DNA of 61,758 nucleotides, from assembly GCA_964528035.1 (NCBI GenBank), contig CAZGQY010000004.1, forward strand, positions 1 to 61,758, read 5' to 3'. Positions within the stretch are counted from its first letter, which is position 1; the number at the start of each line of letters is the position of its first letter. This document shows, in pieces, positions 1 through 8,638 of this stretch. The notes beneath the pieces are model-generated. The model had not been told where the DNA came from and made no database searches. It worked only from the letters and a program-made list of their open reading frames with translations. The position numbers and the translations under genes were made by a program. The DNA comes from CAZGQY01 sp964528035 (GTDB taxonomy: Bacteria > Pseudomonadota > Gammaproteobacteria > Methylococcales > UBA1147).

Positions 1-43
1 CTGCTCCCAAAGCAGGCGCGCTACCAAACTGCGCTATACCCCG
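1..43 (-). tRNA. tRNA-Pro (UGG), 5' part only
   Basis: Read on the minus strand, positions 43 to 1 give the 5' part of a tRNA: acceptor strand CGGGGTA, a D arm containing AGCGCAG and TTGGTAGCGC, and an anticodon stem-loop CCTGC-TTTGGGA-GCAGG with anticodon TGG. The variable loop, T arm and 3' acceptor end lie left of the window. Sequence and anticodon fit proline tRNA(UGG) of gammaproteobacteria. Confidence 0.9.
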
Positions 44-261
44 AACGACCTTCTGTTTCTACTGGACAAGACAACGATAAAATTATCTGTTATCCATTTA
101 GCCGACCAATAATACTAGGCCATTCATGTTTCGTCAATGGTGGTATTCAGGGTCACTGCGATTTGGTTTTAGAACCATATTTGAGTTCAATTTTCTGCAT
201 TTTTGTGATCGATACTCTCCGCCGATGTATATCTGACGGAGGAGTAAAGGTCCAATCAAGC

Positions 262-885
262 TTAGAGCTTGGCTTCTACGATCTGATAAATTTCTTCAGT
301 GTCCCAGCCACAGCCATCTAATATTTCGATCAATTGTTTGCGTCTGTCTTCAACAAATTCAGTGTCTTTAATCCCACCAATGTTTATATTGACGTTAAGT
401 GCTGCGCTTTTTAAAGCCGCATATCCCGCTAAAACGGCTACTCCGGCATCACTGATAACATTTAGGTTGCCTTTTTCCGCGACTGCTCGACTTAAAGCGA
501 TGACTTCGGCGCTGGCTCTTGCGCACTCAAGTGGTACGTCGGTTGCGGCTTTCAACGCGGCTTGTATCTCGGTGCTGCGGGCCGTTTTTTCTTCGTCAGT
601 AGATTTTGGTAAGCCGTAGGATGCCATGACTCGGTCAAATACTTCTACATCGGCTCGAATCATATCAGTCAGCCTTCCACGCAAATCTTCTGATTGCTCA
701 AGTACGGTCTTTAGCTCGTCTTCAACTTCGGCATATTTTTTTTTGCCGACCGTTAAATTGCATACCATGCTGACCAGGGCGGCCCCCATAGCGCCCATGA
801 TGGCTGCTGCTCCGCCACCTCCTGGTGTTGATGCGCTGCTGGCTAATTCGTCTAAAAATACCTGAATCTGTTTTTCTTTTATCAT
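262..885 (-). CDS. fchA: Methenyltetrahydrofolate cyclohydrolase (FchA, cyclodeaminase family)
   Basis: This 207-residue cytoplasmic protein belongs to the FTCD_C/FchA family, which hydrolyses 5,10-methenyl-H4F to 10-formyl-H4F. The family's glycine-rich segment STPGGGGAAA is at residues 18-27, followed by an all-helical fold. Length is typical of stand-alone FchA of methylotrophs. It lies divergently from mtdA, whose product makes methenyl-H4F, so the pair covers consecutive steps between methylene-H4F and formyl-H4F. The start ATG is preceded by AGCTTTTC-type sequence on the coding strand's far side and no longer in-frame start is needed. A glutamate formiminotransferase-associated cyclodeaminase is the alternative, but the neighbour argues for the C1 role. 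Confidence 0.88.
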   Translation of the reverse strand: MIKEKQIQVFLDELASSASTPGGGGAAAIMGAMGAALVSMVCNLTVGKKKYAEVEDELKTVLEQSEDLRGRLTDMIRADVEVFDRVMASYGLPKSTDEEKTARSTEIQAALKAATDVPLECARASAEVIALSRAVAEKGNLNVISDAGVAVLAGYAALKSAALNVNINIGGIKDTEFVEDRRKQLIEILDGCGWDTEEIYQIVEAKL

Positions 886-1307
886 GAAAAGCTCCCCATA
901 TAAATGTCTGTAATTTTGATGCCGTAGCGAATTATAAAGCAGATACCTTCTGAGAGATATCTGTGTATGATCAAAAAAATCATTTCAGAAACAATGGAAA
1001 TACCTTATCATTTTGCGTTGCTCCAAAAAGGCGTGTGTATTCGATAACTCTGTTGTGATAAATAATTGAGAGAATTATTCAACAGGATTTCCCACAACGG
1101 TATATTGGTTATTGTTTTATCAGACCTGTATGCCAGAGAGTTTCAACAGAACCAATATGCAGCGTCTGAACAATTGTTGATGAACATTATTTAGTGTTGC
1201 AACATGATTTTATGGATTTAAATTAAACGTCATTTAACTCGGTGCAATTGGCCTGCATCGAGTAATAAACGAATCAGAAAATAAAACTTAAGACTTGAGG
1301 TCACACA
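886..1307. other. Intergenic region between divergent fchA and mtdA
   Basis: This 422-bp AT-rich stretch must hold the promoters of both divergent C1 genes. A TTGAGGTCACACA segment just before the mtdA ATG supplies its ribosome binding site (GAGGT). I see no open frame, terminator or convincing operator palindrome. Confidence 0.5.
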
Positions 1308-2165
1308 ATGAAAAAACTCTTATTTCAGTTCGATACTGATGCTCATCCCGCAGTATTTGATACCGTTGTCGCATACGATGGCGGTGCTGATCACGTAATT
1401 GGCCATGCTGGACTCACACCCGAAAATGTGGGCTTCCTGGTTGAAGGCTGCATATTTACGCGTGCCCCAAAAGACAAGAAGAATACCGCTATATTTGTCG
1501 GTGGAAGTGATCTGGTTGCGGGTCAGAATTTATTGAAAGCAGTTCAAAAAATGTTTTTTGCGGATTTTCGTGTTTCGGTCATGCTGGACAGCAACGGCAG
1601 TAATACTACCGCTGCCGCAGGTGTTGCCAAACTGGGTACAAGCGGTACTCTATCTGGAAAACGAGCGGTAATTCTGGCGGGTACAGGACCGGTGGGGCAG
1701 CGTGCAGCAGTTATGTTGGCGAACGAGGGGGCTGAAGTCTCACTGACATCAAGAACCATGGAAAGAGCAGCAGCAGCCTGTGAAGATATGAAGCAGCGAT
1801 TCGGTGTTTCGCTGACTCCAGTTGAAGCTCCAGATAATGACAGTCGTGGCCAGGCTATTGAAAATGCTCAAATTGTTTTCGCGACTGGCGCGGCAGGCGC
1901 TTTATTGCTGAATACTCCACATTGGATTGATAACCCGAACATCGAAATGATGGCCGATGCAAATGCGACTCCACCCTTGGGTATCGAAGGTACCGATATG
2001 ATGGATCGCGGTAAAGAGCGAAATGGAAAGATTGTTTGGGGAGCTATTGGTTTTGGAACTCTGAAACTTGCCTTACACCGAGCCTGCATCGCTCGATTAT
2101 TCGAAAGCAATGACCTGTTGCTTGATGCAGAAGAAATTTATGTAACGGCCAAGGCCATGGCATAG
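1308..2165 (+). CDS. mtdA: NADP-dependent methylene-tetrahydrofolate/methylene-tetrahydromethanopterin dehydrogenase
   Basis: The 285-residue product matches MtdA of methylotrophs along its whole length: N-terminal KKLLFQFDTDAHP, the segment VMLDSNGSNTTAAAG near residues 91-105, a Rossmann NADP-binding loop AGTGPVGQRAA near residues 125-135, and the C-terminal LHRACIARLFES. MtdA oxidises methylene-H4F (and methylene-H4MPT) with NADP+ in the cytoplasm. The GAGGT ribosome binding site lies about 8 nt before the ATG. It is divergent from fchA, whose product uses the methenyl-H4F made here. MtdB is the nearest alternative, but the combination with fchA favours MtdA. Confidence 0.93.
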   Translation: MKKLLFQFDTDAHPAVFDTVVAYDGGADHVIGHAGLTPENVGFLVEGCIFTRAPKDKKNTAIFVGGSDLVAGQNLLKAVQKMFFADFRVSVMLDSNGSNTTAAAGVAKLGTSGTLSGKRAVILAGTGPVGQRAAVMLANEGAEVSLTSRTMERAAAACEDMKQRFGVSLTPVEAPDNDSRGQAIENAQIVFATGAAGALLLNTPHWIDNPNIEMMADANATPPLGIEGTDMMDRGKERNGKIVWGAIGFGTLKLALHRACIARLFESNDLLLDAEEIYVTAKAMA

Positions 2166-2789
2166 ATTCTGCCATAGTCAAAGTCAAGAACAGCGGCGTT
2201 TTTTGAGGTTGTAGACTTAATAAATTCTTCGGAGGCTATCCAAAATAGGAATTTGTATTTACTGAATATCTCCCGGATTTCGTTACAGTCCATCCAGGCT
2301 ACGTTTCGCATTGTTTAGCTTTCATGGGGCTTGCGAGATCCGGGAAAAGTTTCTGCGGAGAAATAATTATTAGCCTGTTTCCACGATTAGAAATTATTAA
2401 CGGGACTTTTAGTAAAATTCTGTCTGCGGTCGTTTGTTCTCGGGTAATTTTCTTATTGTCTGTAAAACTGGCTCGTTTAAGCAATCGTTGTTGATTCTCT
2501 CCGCCGCCCTAGTATCTGTAACGGTGCTCGCCACCGGCAAATAAATCCCCGAATTAGATGGCCTATTTGTATGCCAGACGTCCTGCGAGAGTGTCTGAAA
2601 GAAACTAAATTGTACGCAGAATTGAAAGATATTCGCTATTGTCTATGAATTAAATTATATAGAGAATAAATATAAACTATAAATATTTTCTTTTTATATT
2701 AGTTGTTTACACGTTATTCTTTATTGTATGAATCTATATTCATAGATATACTATCGGAAATAAAAGAAATTATTCGAATATCCCAATAT
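2166..2789. other. Intergenic region upstream of the cellulose operon
   Basis: About 620 bp with no convincing gene. It is increasingly AT-rich toward bcsA (positions 2640-2720), as expected of a promoter region. An in-frame TTG at 2703 would lengthen BcsA by 29 residues, but those residues look unlike the family. I searched by eye for a c-di-GMP riboswitch and found none. Confidence 0.45.
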
Positions 2790-5021
2790 ATGAGTAGAAT
2801 ACTCAACATTGGAAACAGCAGGCAAGTACGATTTTGGGCGAGCGGTTTGTTTGGTCTGCTTTGCTTGATCGTTACAATGTTTTCTACAGCGCCGATTGAT
2901 ATCGAGACCCAGTTTTATTGTATGGGTGCTGTTATTGTAGTATTGCTGGTTTTACGCCAGTTTCCCCCGTATGGCATTGTCCGCATTAGCTACCTGAGTT
3001 TTTCGGCGTTCGTGGTTCTGCGTTACCTGATGTGGCGTACCGATTATACAATTGGCTATCATGACCTGTTTAGCTTTGTAGGTGCATTAGCGCTCTATTT
3101 TGCCGAAGTATACGGCATTACTATGTTTTTTCTGAGTCTTTTCGTTAATGCAAAGCCCATCGAAAGAAAGGAAGCCGTATTGCCGGATGATTCATCGCGT
3201 TGGCCCACAGTGGATGTACTCATTCCAACTTATGACGAAGAAATAGACCTGGTCAAGATTACGCTTGCCGCTGCTGCTTGTATCGATTATCCAGAGCGTT
3301 TACTGAAAATTTATCTTTTAGATGATGGCGGTACACATGAAAAACTCACAAGTAGCAACCCGGATAAAGCATCCCTTGCCCGGCGAAGAAGTCATGATCT
3401 TAAGGAGCTATGTGCTGAGCTGGGGGTTCATTATCTGACGCGTGAGCATAATCATCGAGCAAAATGTGGCAATCTAAACAGTGCGCTTTCGACGGTTAAC
3501 GGAGACCTTCTACTTGTGCTCGACGCAGATCACGTGGCGACTGTCGACATACTGCAAAGAACTGTTGGTAATTTTCTAGAAGATGAGCGTTTGTTTTTGG
3601 TTCAGACCCCGCATTTTTTTCTGACTCCCGATCCGATCGAAAAGAACCTGGAAACTTTTCAACGAATGCCTTCGGAAAATCGTATGTTTTACGGCGGTAT
3701 ACAACCTGGACTGGATTTTTGGGAATCATCCTTTTTTTGCGGTTCGGCTGCGCTGATACGTCGAGTTGCATTAGAAGGGCATGGCTTTTCGGGTGATACT
3801 ATAACTGAAGATGCAGAAACCGCATTGAAGTTGCATTCTCAGGGATGGCGTTCACGTTATATGTCTTCACCGCTGATTTCCGGGTTACAGCCACAGACTT
3901 TTTCCAGCTTTATGATCCAGCGAATTCGCTGGGCGCAGGGCATGATACAAATTTTTGTGCTAAAAAATCCGTTGACCCAGCCTGGACTCAGGATTTGGCA
4001 ACGACTGTGCTATCTTTCAAGCACTTTGTTCTGGTTTTTTCCATTCGCGCGAGTGGTTTTCCTTGTTGCGCCCAGTCTATACCTGTTGTTTGGGCTGAAG
4101 ATATACGATGCAAATGTTAAAGAACTCATCGGGTACACTCTTCCATACCTGGTCTGTTTGGTTCTGATGGCAGATTACTTATTCGGCAAGCAACGCTGGT
4201 CAATGGTTTCCGAACTCTATGAGACGATGCAGTCTTTGTTTTCTCTTCAGGCAGTGGTCGCTGTCTTGTTTAATCCTCATGCACCTAAATTTGCGGTTAC
4301 GCCAAAATCAGAAACATTGGATGAGAATTTTATATCTCCGCTATCAAAACCATTCTATTGGTTCACCGGATTTACTGTGTTGGCATTTTTGGTGGGTCTG
4401 TGGCGATACCAGGTTTTTGCAGAAGATCGTGGAATTACCCTGGTTACGTTATTATGGTCCACTTTAAATTTGCTGTTATTGGTGGCAAGTCTGGGGGCGC
4501 TGTACGAACTGCGCCAACGCCGCACTAATCCCAGGTTGAAGGTGAATTTTGATGCGAATTTGATGGTTCCAGGTCGGCAGGGTGATAAGGACGAAATTAT
4601 TCCGGTATCGGTTCTCGACATATCGATGGGTGGTGCAAGTTTGGCGATCAAGGTTTCAAGTCGGTTTATAAGTGCCGATCATTCGCTGACATTGCAGATT
4701 GTTCAGCCAATGACTCAAAAGCTAGAGAATTTTAACGTGTTGATGGTCGCTGATTTGGCGGAAGGATACGAGCAGTTAGCGGGTATCCGTTTTGAACCCG
4801 TCGATATACAGGAATACAAATCGGTGGTTATGCTTGTTCATGGGAACAGTAATCAATGGCACGAAATGACAAAACAATATGATTTCGATCCCGGGATACC
4901 GCGCGGAATAAGTTTTTTGGTTAAATCTGGTATCAATCGCAGCATTCAACATTTCGTCAGTTTTATTCCAGAGTTAAGATACAAGGCGTTGCGCGGTGTA
5001 TTTTCACGGAGCACCGGGTAA
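2790..5021 (+). CDS. bcsA: Cellulose synthase catalytic subunit (UDP-forming), BcsA
   Basis: This inner-membrane family 2 glycosyltransferase polymerises UDP-glucose into beta-1,4-glucan and exports the chain. From the ATG at 2790 it has about 743 residues: N-terminal membrane helices, a GT domain with DDGG near residue 178, TED near 339 and QRIRWAQG near 377 (the Q-x-x-R-W motif), more membrane helices, then a C-terminal PilZ domain with RTNPR and DISMGG that should bind c-di-GMP. An upstream in-frame TTG (2703) is possible but adds atypical residues. It is the first gene of bcsA-bcsB-bcsZ-bcsC. Confidence 0.96.
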   Translation: MSRILNIGNSRQVRFWASGLFGLLCLIVTMFSTAPIDIETQFYCMGAVIVVLLVLRQFPPYGIVRISYLSFSAFVVLRYLMWRTDYTIGYHDLFSFVGALALYFAEVYGITMFFLSLFVNAKPIERKEAVLPDDSSRWPTVDVLIPTYDEEIDLVKITLAAAACIDYPERLLKIYLLDDGGTHEKLTSSNPDKASLARRRSHDLKELCAELGVHYLTREHNHRAKCGNLNSALSTVNGDLLLVLDADHVATVDILQRTVGNFLEDERLFLVQTPHFFLTPDPIEKNLETFQRMPSENRMFYGGIQPGLDFWESSFFCGSAALIRRVALEGHGFSGDTITEDAETALKLHSQGWRSRYMSSPLISGLQPQTFSSFMIQRIRWAQGMIQIFVLKNPLTQPGLRIWQRLCYLSSTLFWFFPFARVVFLVAPSLYLLFGLKIYDANVKELIGYTLPYLVCLVLMADYLFGKQRWSMVSELYETMQSLFSLQAVVAVLFNPHAPKFAVTPKSETLDENFISPLSKPFYWFTGFTVLAFLVGLWRYQVFAEDRGITLVTLLWSTLNLLLLVASLGALYELRQRRTNPRLKVNFDANLMVPGRQGDKDEIIPVSVLDISMGGASLAIKVSSRFISADHSLTLQIVQPMTQKLENFNVLMVADLAEGYEQLAGIRFEPVDIQEYKSVVMLVHGNSNQWHEMTKQYDFDPGIPRGISFLVKSGINRSIQHFVSFIPELRYKALRGVFSRSTG

Positions 5022-5090
5022 ATGAGAGTTTTCAGTCTTTACAGGGTGGTTCGTTCCTTTGAATCAGTATATTGACTTTCAAGGTTTGGT

Positions 5091-7361
5091 ATGAACAGTA
5101 AATCAGCTAAAGAAATAATGAGATCGATAACGATCATTCTGGTGCTTGTTTTTTCAAGCCAAAGCATTGCGCAATCACTGGTGGGGGATAAGACTGGTTT
5201 TGAAACAAGCTTTTCATTGGCCAAATATTTGCCCTGGTCTCAAACACTGCTGTTAAGAAATGTTTCCAGTTCTTCGAGCCTGAATTTTCCGGTACCGGAT
5301 CGATATTCGATAAATGCCGCAGAACTTCATCTTGAATTTACCAATTCAAATGTATTGATCTTTCACCGTTCGCAATTAAGGGTATTACTGAATGGCTTGG
5401 TCATTGCTCAAATTAAACTTGATCCGGACAATCCACGAACTATAGCGGATATTGTTTTACCTACAGAGCAATTAAAAGCGAACTACAATAATTTGCAATT
5501 TCGAGTTGCTCAACATTATACCGACGAATTTTGTGAGGTTCCGGATGCACCGGAACTGTGGACAGAAATTGATCCCGTTAAGTCTACGATTAGTATGCGG
5601 ATGACCGCCAAACTTAAATCTCCAACATTGGCTTCCATTGGTTATTACATTGACGAAAAATTACCTGCATACTCATTGAGGGTATTGCGTGCAAACAAGA
5701 CGTTCAGCAAAAACGATCTGAAATGGGGAGCTTTGGTCGCTCAAGGTGCAGCATTAAGATTAAAATTTGTGCCTTTAGAACTCAGTGATGCTGTTGCGCA
5801 ATCGGTAAATTCAGGCACTTTTAGCAGTCCACCAAGTCACAGTGAATCGTCGGATGAAATTCTAATTGGCACTGTTCAGGAAATTGGCCAATTTATCGAG
5901 CCCGGAATTAAACAGCGCATTGTTGGCCCATATCTGGGGATTTATCCTCTGAGCGGTAGTCCGGATCGTGTTTTGATTATTATTTCAGGAACAAGTGATG
6001 ATGAAGTTACCGTCGCGGCTAAAAGCTTTGCGTCATTATCGTTTCCGTTCCCGGACACAGTCGATACAGTAATTGATCATTTGGATCTTGCTGAGGTCAA
6101 ACCCTATGACCTTGAATCTGTACTCGAATCTGATTCTATTTATTCATTCAAGCAGCTTGGATACCAAACTAAAACATTGTCCGGCGAAAATACGGGTGCC
6201 ATGCATTTAAAATTGCGCTTACCACCCGATCTTTATGCGCGTGAAGATGCTGAGGTTGTGTTGTCGCTGCACTTGGCTTACGGTGCCGCCATGCGGCGAG
6301 ATTCAACCATTAATATCAGTTTAAACGGCGTGTTCCAAAATGCGATCCATTTGAAACAACGCGAAGGTGCGCACTATCTCGATTATAAAATTGCTTTGCC
6401 CTTGAGAGCATTTCAAGCAGGGCTGAATACGATTGATTTTCACCCGGTTTTAACCCCATTGGAGACTGGGTTTTGTACTTATCGGCAACTGGATAATCTG
6501 GTTGTTACACTTTTTGATGACTCAAAAATTCACATTCCTTTAACGAATCATTATATTCGTCTTCCCGATTTTAAATTGTTGGCAAGAACCGGATTTCCTT
6601 TTAATCGACTGAATAATGGTACGGAAACAGGCATTCAGCTTCTTGATAGCAGTAATCAAACCGTACGGTCAGCATGGCAAATAGCGGCCAAACTCGCACA
6701 GCTTACTGGTACTCCACTTTACAACGCTACTCTGTCGTTTGAGCCAGTACGCGAGGAATTCGATCTTATTCTGGTAGGTTCAGCATCGAAAAACGAGGCG
6801 TCATTGCAGGGTGCGCCCGCAGTATTTTCAGATTCTGCAACATTTCCCTATCCGTATTTGGCTATGCCAAAGGGTAGTGATGAATCTTTTTGGACAAACT
6901 GGATGGATCATTGGATTCCATTGGATAACCCGGCCGATATTGACCACAAAAAAACAGTGATACAACAAACCGGTCAATTGGGTGGTTATTCGGCGGTTAT
7001 GTCGTATCAGTCGCCATGGCATCCTGGCCGCCTGATTGTCGCATTTGTCCATAATCAATCCGCTACATTCTACAACAGCATCCGCTTTCTGCTGGATCCT
7101 AAAGAATGGAACGCGATAGATGGAAATGTAGTGCTATGGAAGGATCAAGCTGATTCTCTGCGCTGGCAACAAACTAATGAAGAGTTTTTTGTGGGAAATG
7201 CGAGCCCTGGCTCTCGTATTGCTTATTATGCGGCAGAACACCAATGGTTATGGATACTCGTAGTATTTATTCTGATTATTCTGTTGGCGGCATTGGTCAA
7301 CTTTCTACTTAATAGATTCAAAAAGGAACACAATCCGAATGCTGAAGAGCACCATTCCTAG
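5091..7361 (+). CDS. bcsB: Cellulose synthase regulatory/periplasmic subunit BcsB
   Basis: BcsB guides the nascent cellulose chain through the periplasm and is needed for BcsA activity. The 756-residue product has a signal peptide (hydrophobic core ITIILVLVFSSQSIA, residues about 13-27), the repeated carbohydrate-binding and ferredoxin-like domains of the family, and a single C-terminal transmembrane anchor (WLWILVVFILIILLAALV, near residue 720) with a basic cytoplasmic tail. Length matches the family. It follows bcsA by about 70 nt in the same operon. Confidence 0.95.
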   Translation: MNSKSAKEIMRSITIILVLVFSSQSIAQSLVGDKTGFETSFSLAKYLPWSQTLLLRNVSSSSSLNFPVPDRYSINAAELHLEFTNSNVLIFHRSQLRVLLNGLVIAQIKLDPDNPRTIADIVLPTEQLKANYNNLQFRVAQHYTDEFCEVPDAPELWTEIDPVKSTISMRMTAKLKSPTLASIGYYIDEKLPAYSLRVLRANKTFSKNDLKWGALVAQGAALRLKFVPLELSDAVAQSVNSGTFSSPPSHSESSDEILIGTVQEIGQFIEPGIKQRIVGPYLGIYPLSGSPDRVLIIISGTSDDEVTVAAKSFASLSFPFPDTVDTVIDHLDLAEVKPYDLESVLESDSIYSFKQLGYQTKTLSGENTGAMHLKLRLPPDLYAREDAEVVLSLHLAYGAAMRRDSTINISLNGVFQNAIHLKQREGAHYLDYKIALPLRAFQAGLNTIDFHPVLTPLETGFCTYRQLDNLVVTLFDDSKIHIPLTNHYIRLPDFKLLARTGFPFNRLNNGTETGIQLLDSSNQTVRSAWQIAAKLAQLTGTPLYNATLSFEPVREEFDLILVGSASKNEASLQGAPAVFSDSATFPYPYLAMPKGSDESFWTNWMDHWIPLDNPADIDHKKTVIQQTGQLGGYSAVMSYQSPWHPGRLIVAFVHNQSATFYNSIRFLLDPKEWNAIDGNVVLWKDQADSLRWQQTNEEFFVGNASPGSRIAYYAAEHQWLWILVVFILIILLAALVNFLLNRFKKEHNPNAEEHHS

Positions 7362-7468
7362 AGAGCTGTCCGAGAGTAGAGAGCCTCCTACGAAAAAAGT
7401 GAATTTTGGCCCATTTTTCAATAAAACTCGTTAAAGAACACTGATATTTGCTTCATTTAATCGATAAA

Positions 7469-8533
7469 ATGAACTCAAAAGCACAATCCCTCACGACGAC
7501 GTCTATTCCCGGACGGTCTTCTAGATTGCTGTTATATTTTCTGGTCGCCTGTTTCTGTATTAGTTGCAGGCATGAGAAATTGGGTGGGTCGAATATTGAT
7601 TGGTCGGAATATCAACAACGCTTTATTCTGGATGACGGTCGAGTTGTCGATACCGGAAATCAAAATATTTCACATTCGGAAGGTCAGGGTTACGGGATGC
7701 TGTTGGCGTTGGCCGCGAATGATAAGTCAGAGTTTTTAAGAATTTGGGGTTGGACGCGAAACAATCTGCAGATACGTGAAGACTCTTTGTTTATGTGGCG
7801 TCGGCAACCTGATATTCCTGTCGAGCAGGAAGATGAAAATAATGCAACTGATGGTGATATTCTAATTGCCTGGGCTTTGCTGAAAGCCTATGAGCGTTGG
7901 CAGAATGTAGAATTCAAAAATGTTGCGACGAAAATTTTAGACGACATCAAGCAAAAACTGGTCAGGCATTGGCAGGGACAAAGTATTATTCTTGCCGGAG
8001 AGCAAGGATTCGAAAAAGCGGGACAATACACCGTAAATTTGTCGCACTGGATATTTCCGGCGTTTTCCAGTTTTGCTCATTATGACCCCTCTCCAATATG
8101 GGAGGAGTTAAACCTCAGTGGTGAATTGTTACTGAAAAAAGCTCGTTTTGGGCGTTGGGGCTTGCCACCAGATTGGCTGGTGCTGGATGAGAAAATAGGC
8201 ATTGATTCAAGCAAGCCTCCAGTTTTTGGTTATAACGCGGTTAGGATTCCTCTTTACCTGGTTTGGGGGAAACGCAGTAATAAAGATAACCTGGCACCAT
8301 TTCTGGCATTTTGGAATAATTATCCCGGTTTTATACCCGCTGGGGCCAATTTAAAAAACAATTGCATCGACTCGTATTCGGCATCTCAGGGCATTGCATC
8401 GATAAATGCTTTGGCGCGTCACTCTCTTGGTCAACAGGTAGTATTTTCGTCGCAGGCCCCAGACCCAAAACCAGATTACTATTCTGCGAGTCTCAGCTTG
8501 CTTTCACAGATAGTCGCTCATGGATCGATTTAG
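7469..8533 (+). CDS. bcsZ: Cellulose-associated endoglucanase BcsZ (glycoside hydrolase family 8)
   Basis: BcsZ is a periplasmic endo-beta-1,4-glucanase that trims cellulose during secretion. The GH8 hallmark HSEGQGYGM (the Glu being the general acid) and the segment SYSASQGIAS near the C terminus are present. The N terminus has a hydrophobic stretch ending CFCISC, which resembles a lipobox, so it may be a lipoprotein rather than freely soluble; this is inferred. I chose the ATG at 7469 over the in-frame TTG at 7448. The order A-B-Z-C is that of enteric type II cellulose operons. Confidence 0.94.
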   Translation: MNSKAQSLTTTSIPGRSSRLLLYFLVACFCISCRHEKLGGSNIDWSEYQQRFILDDGRVVDTGNQNISHSEGQGYGMLLALAANDKSEFLRIWGWTRNNLQIREDSLFMWRRQPDIPVEQEDENNATDGDILIAWALLKAYERWQNVEFKNVATKILDDIKQKLVRHWQGQSIILAGEQGFEKAGQYTVNLSHWIFPAFSSFAHYDPSPIWEELNLSGELLLKKARFGRWGLPPDWLVLDEKIGIDSSKPPVFGYNAVRIPLYLVWGKRSNKDNLAPFLAFWNNYPGFIPAGANLKNNCIDSYSASQGIASINALARHSLGQQVVFSSQAPDPKPDYYSASLSLLSQIVAHGSI

Positions 8534-8638
8534 CAATCAAATCATCAAGCTTTTAGAGTGTCGTAATGGTCTGTTAATCCGAATCGTTTGGTTGCAGCTT
8601 CAGGTTAGTCGGTATCAAGTACACTCTGTGAACTGATC

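Noticed and set aside
2166..2789. c-di-GMP riboswitch upstream of bcsA
   Set aside because: I found none of the GEMM core motifs in the right order.
2703..2789. TTG-initiated 29-residue extension of BcsA
   Set aside because: No ribosome binding site at the TTG and the residues do not resemble BcsA N termini; ATG 2790 is preferred.
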